A stretch of DNA of 27,445 nucleotides from Candidatus Latescibacterota bacterium (GTDB taxonomy: Bacteria > JAAXHH01 > JABIQT01). The notes beneath the pieces are model-generated. The model ran no database searches. It was given only the letters and a program-made list of their open reading frames with translations, and was not told the DNA's origin. Positions 7,138 to 15,062 of this stretch are shown piece by piece (positions within the stretch are counted from its first letter, which is position 1; each line of letters begins with the position of its first letter). The DNA is taken from contig JABIQT010000179.1 of the NCBI GenBank assembly GCA_018667995.1, positions 1-27,445 on the forward strand, written 5' to 3'. A program made the position numbers and the translations under genes.

Positions 7138-8187
7138 TCACGACTTTTGCCGTTCCGACAATTTCGAGGTGATATCGTGTACCACCCGAGGACCATGGGC
7201 TCGGCTGTTTTCTATGAACACTTCGTTCCCGATGTTTCCCGCTGTGATGACACCGATGACATAGATTCCTGGTACGTCAGACTCAAACGTTTCAGGGTTG
7301 TGTGCTGGTCTGCGATCGTCACTGCTCACGGAAATCCCTGTTTCTGAGAGAAACCCGATATCTGGTTCATATCCTATCATACAAAACACAAAGTCATTTT
7401 GTATGACGTGATCGTGATCGCATCCTTCAACCTCCAGAACAACGTCTCTGTTACGTATTTCTTTCACGGAAGATCCCATGAGGGCCGCGATCGCACCTTC
7501 CTTTATACGATTCTCCAGGTCGGGGAGAACCCAGTACTTCACCCCAGTAAATTCTGCTTTTCGGTAGGAAATAGTTACACGCGCCCCCGCTCGATAGAGT
7601 GTGAGCGCAGTCTCAACCGCCGAACTCTTGCCTCCGACTACCAGAATATCGCGGTCATAGTAAGGATGAGCTTCCTTAAAATAGTGACTGACTTTGGGAA
7701 GTTCTTCACCCGGCACCTCGAGTCGGTTGGGCTGGTCAAAAGCGCCCGTTGCAATAATGACCTTCCCGGTACGGTATGTACGGCTGCCCTCGGCACTTGA
7801 TCGTGTCCGCACGGTGAACGCACCGTCAGATCCCGTTATTGAAGTCACTTCTTCGTAGGTGCGTACTGCGAGATCCTTAACTTCCACAAATCGGCGATAG
7901 TACCGAAGGGCTTCTTCGCGCGTCGGTTTCGTCTCCCGAACGATCAGCGGGACATCGCCAAGTTCGATGAGCTCGGGCGTTGAATAGAACAGAAGCCCGG
8001 TCGGGTAGTGAAAGATCGTGTGGACGATACAGCTGCGCTCTATCACGACATAGGTCAGGCCGGCGTTCTTCGCGGCAAGAGCCGCAGAGAGCCCCGCTGG
8101 GCCAGCACCTATGATGATCAATTCAAATGGGTCGTTGCTGTCTATGACTGACCCAGCTGCTCTATTTCTTGTGTTAGGTGTTCCCAT
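7138..8187 (-). CDS. YpdA/Bdr-family FAD-dependent oxidoreductase (putative bacillithiol disulfide reductase)
   Basis: The 349-aa protein has two Rossmann motifs: an FAD site IIIGAGPAGLSAALAA (24-39) and an NADPH site VVGGKSSAVETALTLYRAGA. It also has the family stretch HTIFHYPTGLLFYSTPELIELG and a C-terminal GIYVIGVITAGN flavin site. This pattern is that of YpdA, implicated in reducing bacillithiol disulfide. In the firmicute enzymes the first motif reads GGGPCG and its Cys (Cys14) is reported as needed for activity. Here that position is Ala31, so the chemistry may differ. The chosen ATG overlaps the end of the ABC-F gene by 46 bp. No better-spaced downstream start is seen, and the first ~20 residues look non-conserved. 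Confidence 0.82.
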   Translation of the reverse strand: MGTPNTRNRAAGSVIDSNDPFELIIIGAGPAGLSAALAAKNAGLTYVVIERSCIVHTIFHYPTGLLFYSTPELIELGDVPLIVRETKPTREEALRYYRRFVEVKDLAVRTYEEVTSITGSDGAFTVRTRSSAEGSRTYRTGKVIIATGAFDQPNRLEVPGEELPKVSHYFKEAHPYYDRDILVVGGKSSAVETALTLYRAGARVTISYRKAEFTGVKYWVLPDLENRIKEGAIAALMGSSVKEIRNRDVVLEVEGCDHDHVIQNDFVFCMIGYEPDIGFLSETGISVSSDDRRPAHNPETFESDVPGIYVIGVITAGNIGNEVFIENSRAHGPRVVHDITSKLSERQKS

Positions 8188-10055
8188 TCCTGATACAAAG
8201 TCTCCAATTCCACCTTGGCGGTGCTGTAGGCATGGCCCACTTCAGCTATCTTGGCTGGATCACTAAAGACCTCTTCATTGCTGAGGTCCTCCTCCAGACG
8301 AGCAAGAGATTCTTCCTTCTTCTGTATAGCATCTTCGAGGTCGTTCGCCACCTTCTGATGAATCTTCGCGCGAATAGGATTGGGTTTCTTCTGCTGTTTC
8401 TTGGGGGCTGAAGTATGCTCGTTCTCAACCTCCTGAGCATCGCTTTCCTGCTGGTCCTGATATGATCTGTAATCTGAGTAATTACCGACCCACCTAACGA
8501 TATGGTCCGGCTCGAAGATCAATAATTCATCCACGGTTCTGTCCAGGAAGTAGCGATCATGAGAAACTACCAGCAAAGTACCAGGATATTCCTGCACCGC
8601 CTCCTCAAGGGCATGTCGAGATGGAATGTCGAGATGGTTGGTTGGTTCATCCAGGATCAACAGGTTGGGCTCCTCGAGCATCAACTTCGCAAGTGCGAGC
8701 CGTCCCTGTTCTCCGCCACTCAGGTTCGCCACCAGTTTCTGAACATCATCGCCGCTAAAGAGAAAACGACCTAGGATATTACGCACGGTTTGCTCGTTCA
8801 TGGTGGGTTTGACGGACCAGAGCTCATTCAGCGCGCTACGGTCTCGTCCAAGGCCAGAGCGTTCCTGATCATAATATCCGACCTTCACCGATGTGCCTGT
8901 TCGAACAGAGCCAGTGGTGGGCTGTTCGCGACCGAGAATCATCCGTAACAGGGTTGTCTTACCGCTACCATTGGGACCGATTATGCCCACGCGTTCCCCA
9001 CGCATCAATTTGAAGGAGAAATCAGAGAACAGCAGATGTTCACCGTATTGTTTGGATGCCTGATCGATCAGAAGGACATCGTCTGCACCTCGTCCTGCTT
9101 CGGAGAAGGTCAATCCTGCCGCTCGTCGAGCCTGCCGGGGCCGGTCGATGCGGTCCATGCGCTCGAGCATATTTCGGCGTCCCTGTGCTTGTTTGGTCTT
9201 CTGTCCTGCTATATTCCTCCGAATGAAATCCTCTGTATTGGATATCATCGTCTGCTGTCGTTCATATTGCCGTGCCTGCAGTCTCAATCGCTCTTCTTTT
9301 AGCACCAGGTGTCGCGAGTAGTTGCCTGGATAATCCGTCAAGGTGTGATGCTCGAGTTCGGTAATTCGATTGGTGGTTCGATCGAGAAAATATCGATCAT
9401 GCGAAACGAGCAGAAAGGCACCACTGTAATCACTCAAATACCGTTCTAACCATTCGGTTGCCTGCATATCGAGGTGGCTTTCAGGTTCATCCAGAAGCAG
9501 GAGATCTGATTCGCCCAGAAGCAGTTTTGCAAGTCCCAACCGCGTTTTCTGACCGCCACTCAATACACCTACCGGAAGATACAGATCTCGCTCCGAGAAA
9601 CCTAGCCCATGGAGTATCGCTTCGGCTCGGTGGTGGTATGTGTACCCGCCCGCCCGCTCGAAACTATCCTGGAGTCGGCCGTATCGAGCCAGCAGCCGTT
9701 CCGCTTCCTCGTCACTATCGCTAGGGATTTCCAGCGCCTGCTCCGCTGATTTCAGCTCTTGCTCAAGGGCATGCATCTCCGTCAGACCTCGGATGGCTTC
9801 CTCGATGACTGTGCACGACGCATCGAGGTCAGGATCCTGCGTGAGGTAGCCAACGCGGCAGCCTTTCATACGCGAAACATCGCCACTGTCCGGCGTGAGT
9901 TCTGATGTGACCAGCTTGAGGATAGTGGTTTTACCCGCCCCGTTGGCACCGATCAGTCCCACATGGTGACCCGGATCGATTCCCCAGGAAACATCCCGAA
10001 ATACGACCTGCGCACCGTAGTGTTTTGACACCTGATGTAGGCTTATATAGGGCAT
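8142..10055 (-). CDS. ABC-F family ATP-binding protein (ribosome-associated type)
   Basis: This 637-aa soluble protein has two ABC domains and no membrane segment. Domain 1 has Walker A GANGAGKTT (36-44), signature LSGGQKTRL and Walker B LLLLDEPESHLD. Domain 2 has GPNGSGKTT, LSGGEQGRL and LLILDEPTNHLD. The basic linker between them contains KTKQAQGRRNML, typical of the P-site tRNA interaction motif. A charged C-terminal coiled coil (about 560-630) is like that of Uup/YdiF-type members. ABC-F proteins act on translating ribosomes or rescue stalls. Some confer antibiotic resistance, but nothing here points to that. Domain 1 has ES in place of the usual TN before HLD. The YpdA-like gene overlaps its 3' end, suggesting coupled translation. 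Confidence 0.93.
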   Translation of the reverse strand: MPYISLHQVSKHYGAQVVFRDVSWGIDPGHHVGLIGANGAGKTTILKLVTSELTPDSGDVSRMKGCRVGYLTQDPDLDASCTVIEEAIRGLTEMHALEQELKSAEQALEIPSDSDEEAERLLARYGRLQDSFERAGGYTYHHRAEAILHGLGFSERDLYLPVGVLSGGQKTRLGLAKLLLGESDLLLLDEPESHLDMQATEWLERYLSDYSGAFLLVSHDRYFLDRTTNRITELEHHTLTDYPGNYSRHLVLKEERLRLQARQYERQQTMISNTEDFIRRNIAGQKTKQAQGRRNMLERMDRIDRPRQARRAAGLTFSEAGRGADDVLLIDQASKQYGEHLLFSDFSFKLMRGERVGIIGPNGSGKTTLLRMILGREQPTTGSVRTGTSVKVGYYDQERSGLGRDRSALNELWSVKPTMNEQTVRNILGRFLFSGDDVQKLVANLSGGEQGRLALAKLMLEEPNLLILDEPTNHLDIPSRHALEEAVQEYPGTLLVVSHDRYFLDRTVDELLIFEPDHIVRWVGNYSDYRSYQDQQESDAQEVENEHTSAPKKQQKKPNPIRAKIHQKVANDLEDAIQKKEESLARLEEDLSNEEVFSDPAKIAEVGHAYSTAKVELETLYQEWEHLTQEIEQLGQS

Positions 10056-10165
10056 AGGTTTATCGGCGAAATGACAGCTATGGAGCGTCTGGGACTGCCC
10101 ATTACTGCAGTTGATGCGCTGGAAAGGATGTCACAAGGACTAGCCACTGATTCTCAAAATCCCAA

Positions 10166-10201
10166 AAAGAAGCCATGGAGAATAGCCTCCATGGCTTCTT
10201 T
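10166..10201 (-). terminator. Strong intrinsic terminator, bidirectional
   Basis: A perfect 15-bp stem (10166-10180 with 10187-10201, core GAAGCCATGGAG) closes a 6-nt loop. On the minus strand the stem runs into five consecutive T, so it ends transcription of the crotonase/105-aa unit. On the plus strand its own tail is T-rich (CTTCTTT). Confidence 0.9.
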
Positions 10202-10240
10202 ACGGTGGTGCGTAGGGCAATAATGTAAACCGGGGTGCGT

Positions 10241-10558
10241 CTAGCTGTCGGACGCAGATTGGATTAGCTGTCCATCCGAGTACCATTCGACAAAATTGTA
10301 AGCTCCCTTGCGAATGATGCCGCGAGGATTGCCATGGATATCCACTCTGTCGCTCCGGAGTGTCACGATGTTCGACTTGGTGCCTATCTTTTCATCTTCC
10401 ACAATAGCCCTGGCGACAAAGAACTTACCATCCTGCTCTACCACGCCGAAATCAATCTTCTTTCGTATCAGATCCTGAACACAAAAGTCGATGGCATCTC
10501 GCTTCTCGAATTCTCCAGTAACCTGGATGAATTCTCCCTGAATCTCTCCTAAATCCAT
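10241..10558 (-). CDS. Hypothetical protein, 105 aa
   Basis: I do not recognise this protein. It is acidic at the N-terminus (MDLGEIQGEFIQVTGEFEKR), with no signal peptide or membrane segment, and is predicted soluble and mixed alpha/beta. The middle DFGVVEQDGKFFVARAIV looks like a beta hairpin, and the end WYSDGQLIQSASDS is polar. It has a ribosome binding site (AGAGG) at good spacing. It starts 42 nt after the crotonase stop and is followed directly by a strong terminator, so it is the last gene of a two-gene unit. That arrangement and normal codon usage make it a real gene. Its role, possibly connected to the acyl-CoA enzyme, is unknown. Confidence 0.75.
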   Translation of the reverse strand: MDLGEIQGEFIQVTGEFEKRDAIDFCVQDLIRKKIDFGVVEQDGKFFVARAIVEDEKIGTKSNIVTLRSDRVDIHGNPRGIIRKGAYNFVEWYSDGQLIQSASDS

Positions 10559-10600
10559 GAATAGACCTCTTTCCTGCTGAATTCACAGGATCGTATAGCT

Positions 10601-11380
10601 TTACCTTCCGGTAAATTGGGGTTTTCGTTTCTCCAGAAATGCAGCGATTCCTTCCGCCTTGTCAAGCGTACTGCAGACGTCGCCAAATCTCTCGGCTTCA
10701 TACGCGAGCCCGTCGCCCAATGGACGATCCAGCCCGGCGCTTACACATTCTTTAATGAGTCTTAACGCAACCGCGCCCTTTCCTGCGACTTTACTCGCGA
10801 ACTCCCGGGACACTTCCAACAGGTCTTCGCCAGGTACAATCCTGTTAACCAGTCCTATTCTAAACGCCTCCTGGGCGTCAATCGGCTCCCCTGTTAATAA
10901 TAGTTCAAGAGCCCGGCCCCTCCCAACCAATCGGGGTAGGCGTTGCGAACCTCCAAAACCAGGAATGATGCCGAGATTAATTTCAGGCTGCCCGAATACC
11001 GCGTTTGAAGCGGCAATCCTTATATCACAAGCCATAGCGAGCTCGCAGCCGCCACCCAAGGCCACACCGTTTACAGCCGCAATAAACGGTATCCGAGAAA
11101 CTGCTATGGCATTGAGCACCCTATGCCAATCATTGGCCATTGTCGTGGCTTCAGGACCCGACAGTGCCCCAATCTCCTTGATATCGGCACCAGCGGCAAA
11201 GGCCCGCTGGCCACTTCCCGTCAAGACAATCGCACGGACATTCGTATCGTCCTCAAAAGCAGAAAACGCTGCACCGAGTTCCACGCCCACTGCTCTGTTG
11301 AGCGCATTAACCGGGGGGCGGTTGAGGGTGACAGTGGCGACGCCATTGCTCTGCTCTATAAGGAGCGTCTCGAACGACAT
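10601..11380 (-). CDS. Enoyl-CoA hydratase/isomerase family protein (crotonase)
   Basis: This 259-aa crotonase has both catalytic glutamates of the true hydratases: Glu113 in ALGGGCELAMACD and Glu133 in FGQPEINLGIIPGFGG. Oxyanion-hole residues lie at Ala65 (AAGADIKE) and Gly110. It would add water to trans-2-enoyl-CoA during fatty acid or amino acid degradation. An AGGAG lies five bases before the ATG, and a well-formed promoter is upstream. The next gene is the unknown 105-aa protein, then a terminator. No other beta-oxidation gene is nearby, so the exact substrate is not defined. Confidence 0.93.
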   Translation of the reverse strand: MSFETLLIEQSNGVATVTLNRPPVNALNRAVGVELGAAFSAFEDDTNVRAIVLTGSGQRAFAAGADIKEIGALSGPEATTMANDWHRVLNAIAVSRIPFIAAVNGVALGGGCELAMACDIRIAASNAVFGQPEINLGIIPGFGGSQRLPRLVGRGRALELLLTGEPIDAQEAFRIGLVNRIVPGEDLLEVSREFASKVAGKGAVALRLIKECVSAGLDRPLGDGLAYEAERFGDVCSTLDKAEGIAAFLEKRKPQFTGR

Positions 11381-11436
11381 TCATTCTCCTGTGAACCGTT
11401 TGATTGTCGGTGATAGACTGTTTAGTAAGCCCAGCT

Positions 11437-11465
11437 AAAATACAGAAGAAATGATAAAAAGTCAA
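11437..11465 (-). promoter_or_regulatory. Sigma-70-like promoter for the crotonase unit
   Basis: On the minus strand TTGACT (11460-11465), a 17-nt spacer and TATTTT (11437-11442) lie about 57 nt before the crotonase start codon, in an AT-rich gap. With the terminator at 10166-10201 it delimits a two-gene transcription unit. Confidence 0.6.
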
Positions 11466-11534
11466 TAGGAAAGTTGTACTTATTTTGGGGGCTTAACTAT
11501 AGCTTGAACAAGCAGTTAAAGTCGAAATTATCTT

Positions 11535-11549
11535 CCCGATTGTATCGGG
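11535..11549. terminator. Small terminator-like hairpin
   Basis: CCCGAT and ATCGGG (11535-11540 with 11544-11549) form a 6-bp stem with a 3-nt loop. On the plus strand TTTT follows. On the minus strand, downstream of the gene ending at 11610, the tail is only weakly T-rich. It could end the unit transcribed leftwards from 15806, but it is modest. Confidence 0.35.
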
Positions 11550-11609
11550 TTTTCGGAGAATCCTATGGCCAAGCTGTAATACATCAAACCAGAGGATATA
11601 GCGCGGGCT

Positions 11610-12710
11610 TCACTCTCTGTCCCGAGCCGTAACTTCCCAGCGTTCCGAGAAGCGTCCGTTCTCATCGATCACGTAAACATATCGGTGAAGTGCACTCGTG
11701 GGACAGATGTGTGTCGGGAAAACATAGGCGGGTTGGCCTACTCGTAGAACAGACGTATCGGACGTCTCCATGACCCAGTGTTCTTCGTTCTGAAAGACCA
11801 GCTCAACCCCCTTCGGGCTCCATACGATGCCACGCTCACCCATGGGATCGGAAGCTATGGCTTTGTAGCCAAGATCCAGAGTCGCCCGAGTCGTTGTGGG
11901 TATACTTATGATGCGGCTCAGAAGTAGCGCGGCCGGTTCGAATCCCAGATCGTCGAACCTCCTTTGGTATCCCCAATCCCAGAGTGTGCCCGTGCCCGGT
12001 GACGATTCCACGCCACCGGCTTCGGCATAACACGGAAAGGAGATGGATCCACCCATGACGCGCCGCGCCACCGGGATCCCTTCAGCCTCGACGGCACGCT
12101 GGAACGATCGTACCTGATCCAGGCATTCATCGGTTGCCTGGCGACGCTCTGCCAGATCGGACTGATGATTATGGCCGTCATAGGCATGGATTCCGCCGGG
12201 TGTCACTCCCGGTAGTTCATTCAGAGACTTATAGAGTGCGACAGCCGATGGGCCAACGGCTATTCCTGTGCGGTGTTGTCCTACATCGAGATCTATGAGC
12301 ACATCGACGGACACTCCGGCACTAGTCGCAGCCGCCGACAACGATGTTATCGCATCTGAATCATCCGCCATTACTCGAAATACCGTCTCCGGGAACTCCA
12401 GGATCAGACTGATCAGTCGCTGGACATTTGGCCCTACCATTTGATAGGCTACGAAAACATCTTTGCCACCGACCTCCGCAATCATCCGCGCCTCTTGCAG
12501 TGTAGCGCACTTAAACTTATAGATGCCAGCCTGCATCTTCATTTTGATTACACTGGCCATCTTATGAGTTTTTACGTGCGGTCGCAGCCAATCTGGACCG
12601 CCAGCGGTCTCCAGCATGCGGGATATGTTAGCCTTTACCCGCTCGCGATAAATCAAGAGTGAAGGCGTGGGAATATCATCGATATTGCTTACGATGTACG
12701 ATGGATCCAT
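11610..12710 (-). CDS. D-threonine aldolase / DSD1-type PLP enzyme (alanine racemase N-domain)
   Basis: The 366-aa fold-type III PLP enzyme begins with DDIPTPSLLIYRERVKANI and has the cofactor lysine in RPHVKTHK (about Lys47). The barrel segments include LIDLDVGQHRTGI, where metal or phosphate is often held, and GIHAYDGHNH. Its C-terminal beta domain keeps the His and Cys metal ligands in PTHICPTSALH, as in D-serine dehydratase of the DSD1 type. Members cleave D-threonine-like beta-hydroxy amino acids to glycine and an aldehyde, or dehydrate D-serine. It is the last gene of the unit starting at 15806 and lies 61 nt after the GHL10-type gene. A GGAGG site precedes the ATG. The substrate is not predictable from sequence. 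Confidence 0.87.
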   Translation of the reverse strand: MDPSYIVSNIDDIPTPSLLIYRERVKANISRMLETAGGPDWLRPHVKTHKMASVIKMKMQAGIYKFKCATLQEARMIAEVGGKDVFVAYQMVGPNVQRLISLILEFPETVFRVMADDSDAITSLSAAATSAGVSVDVLIDLDVGQHRTGIAVGPSAVALYKSLNELPGVTPGGIHAYDGHNHQSDLAERRQATDECLDQVRSFQRAVEAEGIPVARRVMGGSISFPCYAEAGGVESSPGTGTLWDWGYQRRFDDLGFEPAALLLSRIISIPTTTRATLDLGYKAIASDPMGERGIVWSPKGVELVFQNEEHWVMETSDTSVLRVGQPAYVFPTHICPTSALHRYVYVIDENGRFSERWEVTARDRE

Positions 12711-12771
12711 TAGATCCTCCGGCGTGTTATGAGATATGGTTAGACCGCTATCCGTGAAATAGTCGGGTGGG

Positions 12772-14316
12772 TCAATACCTTATGACCAGCTCCAAATCTG
12801 TTAGTACTAAATCACAGGCAACTTGAGGGTTGCGATGCTTCAGTACCGCTTGAACGGTATGATTCCCCGCTGACACGATAGATGGATCGAGAGCATAGGA
12901 TTGCCAGATGGCTGCACTAACCGCGGAGATTCCCTGGGGATCGGATATCTTGCAGAACTCGATATTCGGATTCGCCAGTTCAATACCGTCCCACAGTACC
13001 AGCACGTGATCGCCCCGAACCCATTGGTCTAACCTTAACCGTAGTACAAGGCTTTCTGGCGTATATGACTTAACATCATCAACAATGTCGAGCTCAATCG
13101 TGGGACCATCTTCGGTTAGCGTGGCCTGAAGCGGTACTGGCACAACTCCCAGCGTCCGATCGATTCTGTAAGCGCCGCGCCACGGGCCATCCTTCTGGAT
13201 GAATCGGTGCGTAGCAGCATAAATCTTCGAGGTACACGACAGCGTCTCCAGGGAGCCTACCTGATTCAGCAGCTCCTGTCGGGTCGTTCCGTTCGCATGC
13301 CAGTTAAAAACATATATCCCATCGGCTCCCGACTTGTGATACCGGCTCGCAATTGCACGTGTGCGCAATCTATCCTTCACGCCTGCATCTTCCGGGCCCA
13401 CAAAAGAATCGGGCAGAGATCCATCAAACCCCGGGTACACAGCGATATCACGACCTTCACAAAGCGATACAAATGATGCGACGTCCAGCGAAGGATCCGT
13501 AGCGGCTCCTCCCGCGGGGATCACGATGTCCATCAACCCCTCGTCGACCCAAGTAGGCAAATCATACCCGATGTTGGCACACTGCTCTAATGTTCCTGCC
13601 ACGCGCACCGCCACATGGAAAGGGCGACCACGTTCAGCAGCGAGGCTACACGCCATTTGCCGAATAGCGCGCTGCAAATCCGTCAGGAGATACCGGAGGC
13701 GATAGGCCTCGTCTTCTGGTAAATGGAAAGCATGGCGCTGCCAGTCGAGCTCCACTCCGTCCCAGTCATATTTTCTGCAGAGTTCGGCTACATGTGCCAG
13801 ACGATGTTGACGTACTTCCGGAATAGCCAGATTCCACGAAAGAGCGAACCATTCGGAGGTCTTGTCACCCAGTAACCATTCCGGATGTGATTTGCGAAGA
13901 TCGGTCAATTCGGTATGATGCAGTGTAGCGAGGTCGGAGATCTGGGCACCGTCAAAGTGATTGTCATTCATTCGGACGGAAGCATAGACATGCATTCCGA
14001 GTTCATGGCCGCGCTCGATGACAGATTTCTGAGGATCTTCATCCCTTTCCAGCATCAGCCTGATATTCTCGGTGAAGGTGTATGCCGCGGCACTCTCGTA
14101 CTTGCGACCGTGTACATCGCCCAGCAATTCCAACACATCACTGTCCCATCTTGCAGCATGCTCGCCAACGCACCAGAAATGAGCGCCTACCTGAGTATCT
14201 GAAAGCGGGGCATAGGTCCTATCTATGAATGAAGCCATTGTCTGCGGTGTCTCGTCGTACCCATGCGGGGCACCATCCCAGTTGTAGATGATGCCATACG
14301 GCGGTGGCTTCGACAT
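12772..14316 (-). CDS. GHL10-type family 10 glycosyl hydrolase-like protein
   Basis: This 514-aa protein starts as a TIM barrel. An early segment MHVYASVRMNDNHFD is typical of GHL10/DUF187-related hydrolases, and the strand WDGVELDWQRH (185-195) places acidic residues where the catalytic ones sit. Later strands read DIVIPAGGAA and IAVYPGFDG, ending with GADGIYVFNW. Residues after about 400 form a beta-sandwich-like C-domain. No signal peptide is seen, so it may act in the cytoplasm. It is co-oriented with the two epimerase-like genes (23 nt after the second), implying a role in processing the same sugar. Substrate and activity are unproven, and a non-hydrolytic barrel is possible. Confidence 0.78.
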   Translation of the reverse strand: MSKPPPYGIIYNWDGAPHGYDETPQTMASFIDRTYAPLSDTQVGAHFWCVGEHAARWDSDVLELLGDVHGRKYESAAAYTFTENIRLMLERDEDPQKSVIERGHELGMHVYASVRMNDNHFDGAQISDLATLHHTELTDLRKSHPEWLLGDKTSEWFALSWNLAIPEVRQHRLAHVAELCRKYDWDGVELDWQRHAFHLPEDEAYRLRYLLTDLQRAIRQMACSLAAERGRPFHVAVRVAGTLEQCANIGYDLPTWVDEGLMDIVIPAGGAATDPSLDVASFVSLCEGRDIAVYPGFDGSLPDSFVGPEDAGVKDRLRTRAIASRYHKSGADGIYVFNWHANGTTRQELLNQVGSLETLSCTSKIYAATHRFIQKDGPWRGAYRIDRTLGVVPVPLQATLTEDGPTIELDIVDDVKSYTPESLVLRLRLDQWVRGDHVLVLWDGIELANPNIEFCKISDPQGISAVSAAIWQSYALDPSIVSAGNHTVQAVLKHRNPQVACDLVLTDLELVIRY

Positions 14317-14339
14317 GATACTTCCTTTGTCATCCCGTA

Positions 14340-15053
14340 CTAGGATGTGCGTTTGTACAGGTCGGTGTAGGGTCGTTGAGGTACATATCCAAGGATCCTC
14401 TTTGCTTTGTCCATGGAGTACTTTCCCTGGCCCAGATGGCTGTGCAAGTTGAAATGCTGAAAGTAATCAGGCACTGATTCTAATTCGAGCGCGAGTCTGA
14501 CCGCATGTACGAGGTCATCGTAGATAATGGTGAAAGGAGGGAAATCGCGCCCCACCAGAGGGTTTTCAGGTCGTGCTCTAAGTCCTTGAAAAAGATAACA
14601 GAGCGTATGGATTTTGTAGGCTCTCGCATATGATTTTACGATTTCATTACTCAGATATTTGGAAATGAAATAATAGTCCGTGCTCGGAGTTACCGGTGCG
14701 TCGGGAATGTCAAAATCGTGTTCGTAATAACCGAGCACAAGAGACGGTCCCGTGTGTAGCACTTTCTTGATGCCCAGCTCTGCTGCAGCTTTCATGACGT
14801 GGAACGCGCCTTGGGTATTTACCTGAAAACTGAGCGTGTCGTCGTGTCGAAGGACCGTCCAGTTCATTATGATGTCTACTCCACGTGCAGCCTCGAGAAC
14901 CTGGCTGTAGTCTGTCACATCGACGGATAGAACAGGGACACCTTCCGGGTGTGGTTTTACGTCTGCGAGTTTTAAATAGTAGTGGGTTTCGAGTCCGGGT
15001 ATGATATGGGGTGCAATGAGTCCGGAGGCCCCCAATAGAAGTACCTTCTTCAT
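14340..15053 (-). CDS. NAD-dependent epimerase/dehydratase family protein (copy 1 of a 237-aa pair)
   Basis: A compact extended SDR of 237 residues with the nucleotide motif LLGASGLIAPHI (7-18), where the usual third Gly is Ala14, and the catalytic pair Tyr128/Lys132 (YFISK). It shares most of its sequence by eye with the gene at 21204-21917, including LADVKPHP, AARGVD.IMNWTV and the ending on KR. It probably oxidises or epimerises a sugar or cyclitol. It follows the gene at 15063 by 9 nt and precedes the GHL10-type gene by 23 nt, so all three are in one operon. Being shorter than typical epimerases, it may lack part of the substrate cap. Confidence 0.82.
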   Translation of the reverse strand: MKKVLLLGASGLIAPHIIPGLETHYYLKLADVKPHPEGVPVLSVDVTDYSQVLEAARGVDIIMNWTVLRHDDTLSFQVNTQGAFHVMKAAAELGIKKVLHTGPSLVLGYYEHDFDIPDAPVTPSTDYYFISKYLSNEIVKSYARAYKIHTLCYLFQGLRARPENPLVGRDFPPFTIIYDDLVHAVRLALELESVPDYFQHFNLHSHLGQGKYSMDKAKRILGYVPQRPYTDLYKRTS

Positions 15054-15062
15054 GGGAATCTC

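Noticed and set aside
10071-10223. Short plus-strand frame (about 50 codons) beginning MTAMERLGLPITAVDALERM.
   Set aside because: It runs straight through the strong terminator hairpin and has no ribosome binding site or relatives that I recognise.
10659-11438. 259-codon open frame on the plus strand.
   Set aside because: It lies wholly opposite the crotonase, which has intact catalytic motifs, and is a codon-bias shadow with no family match.
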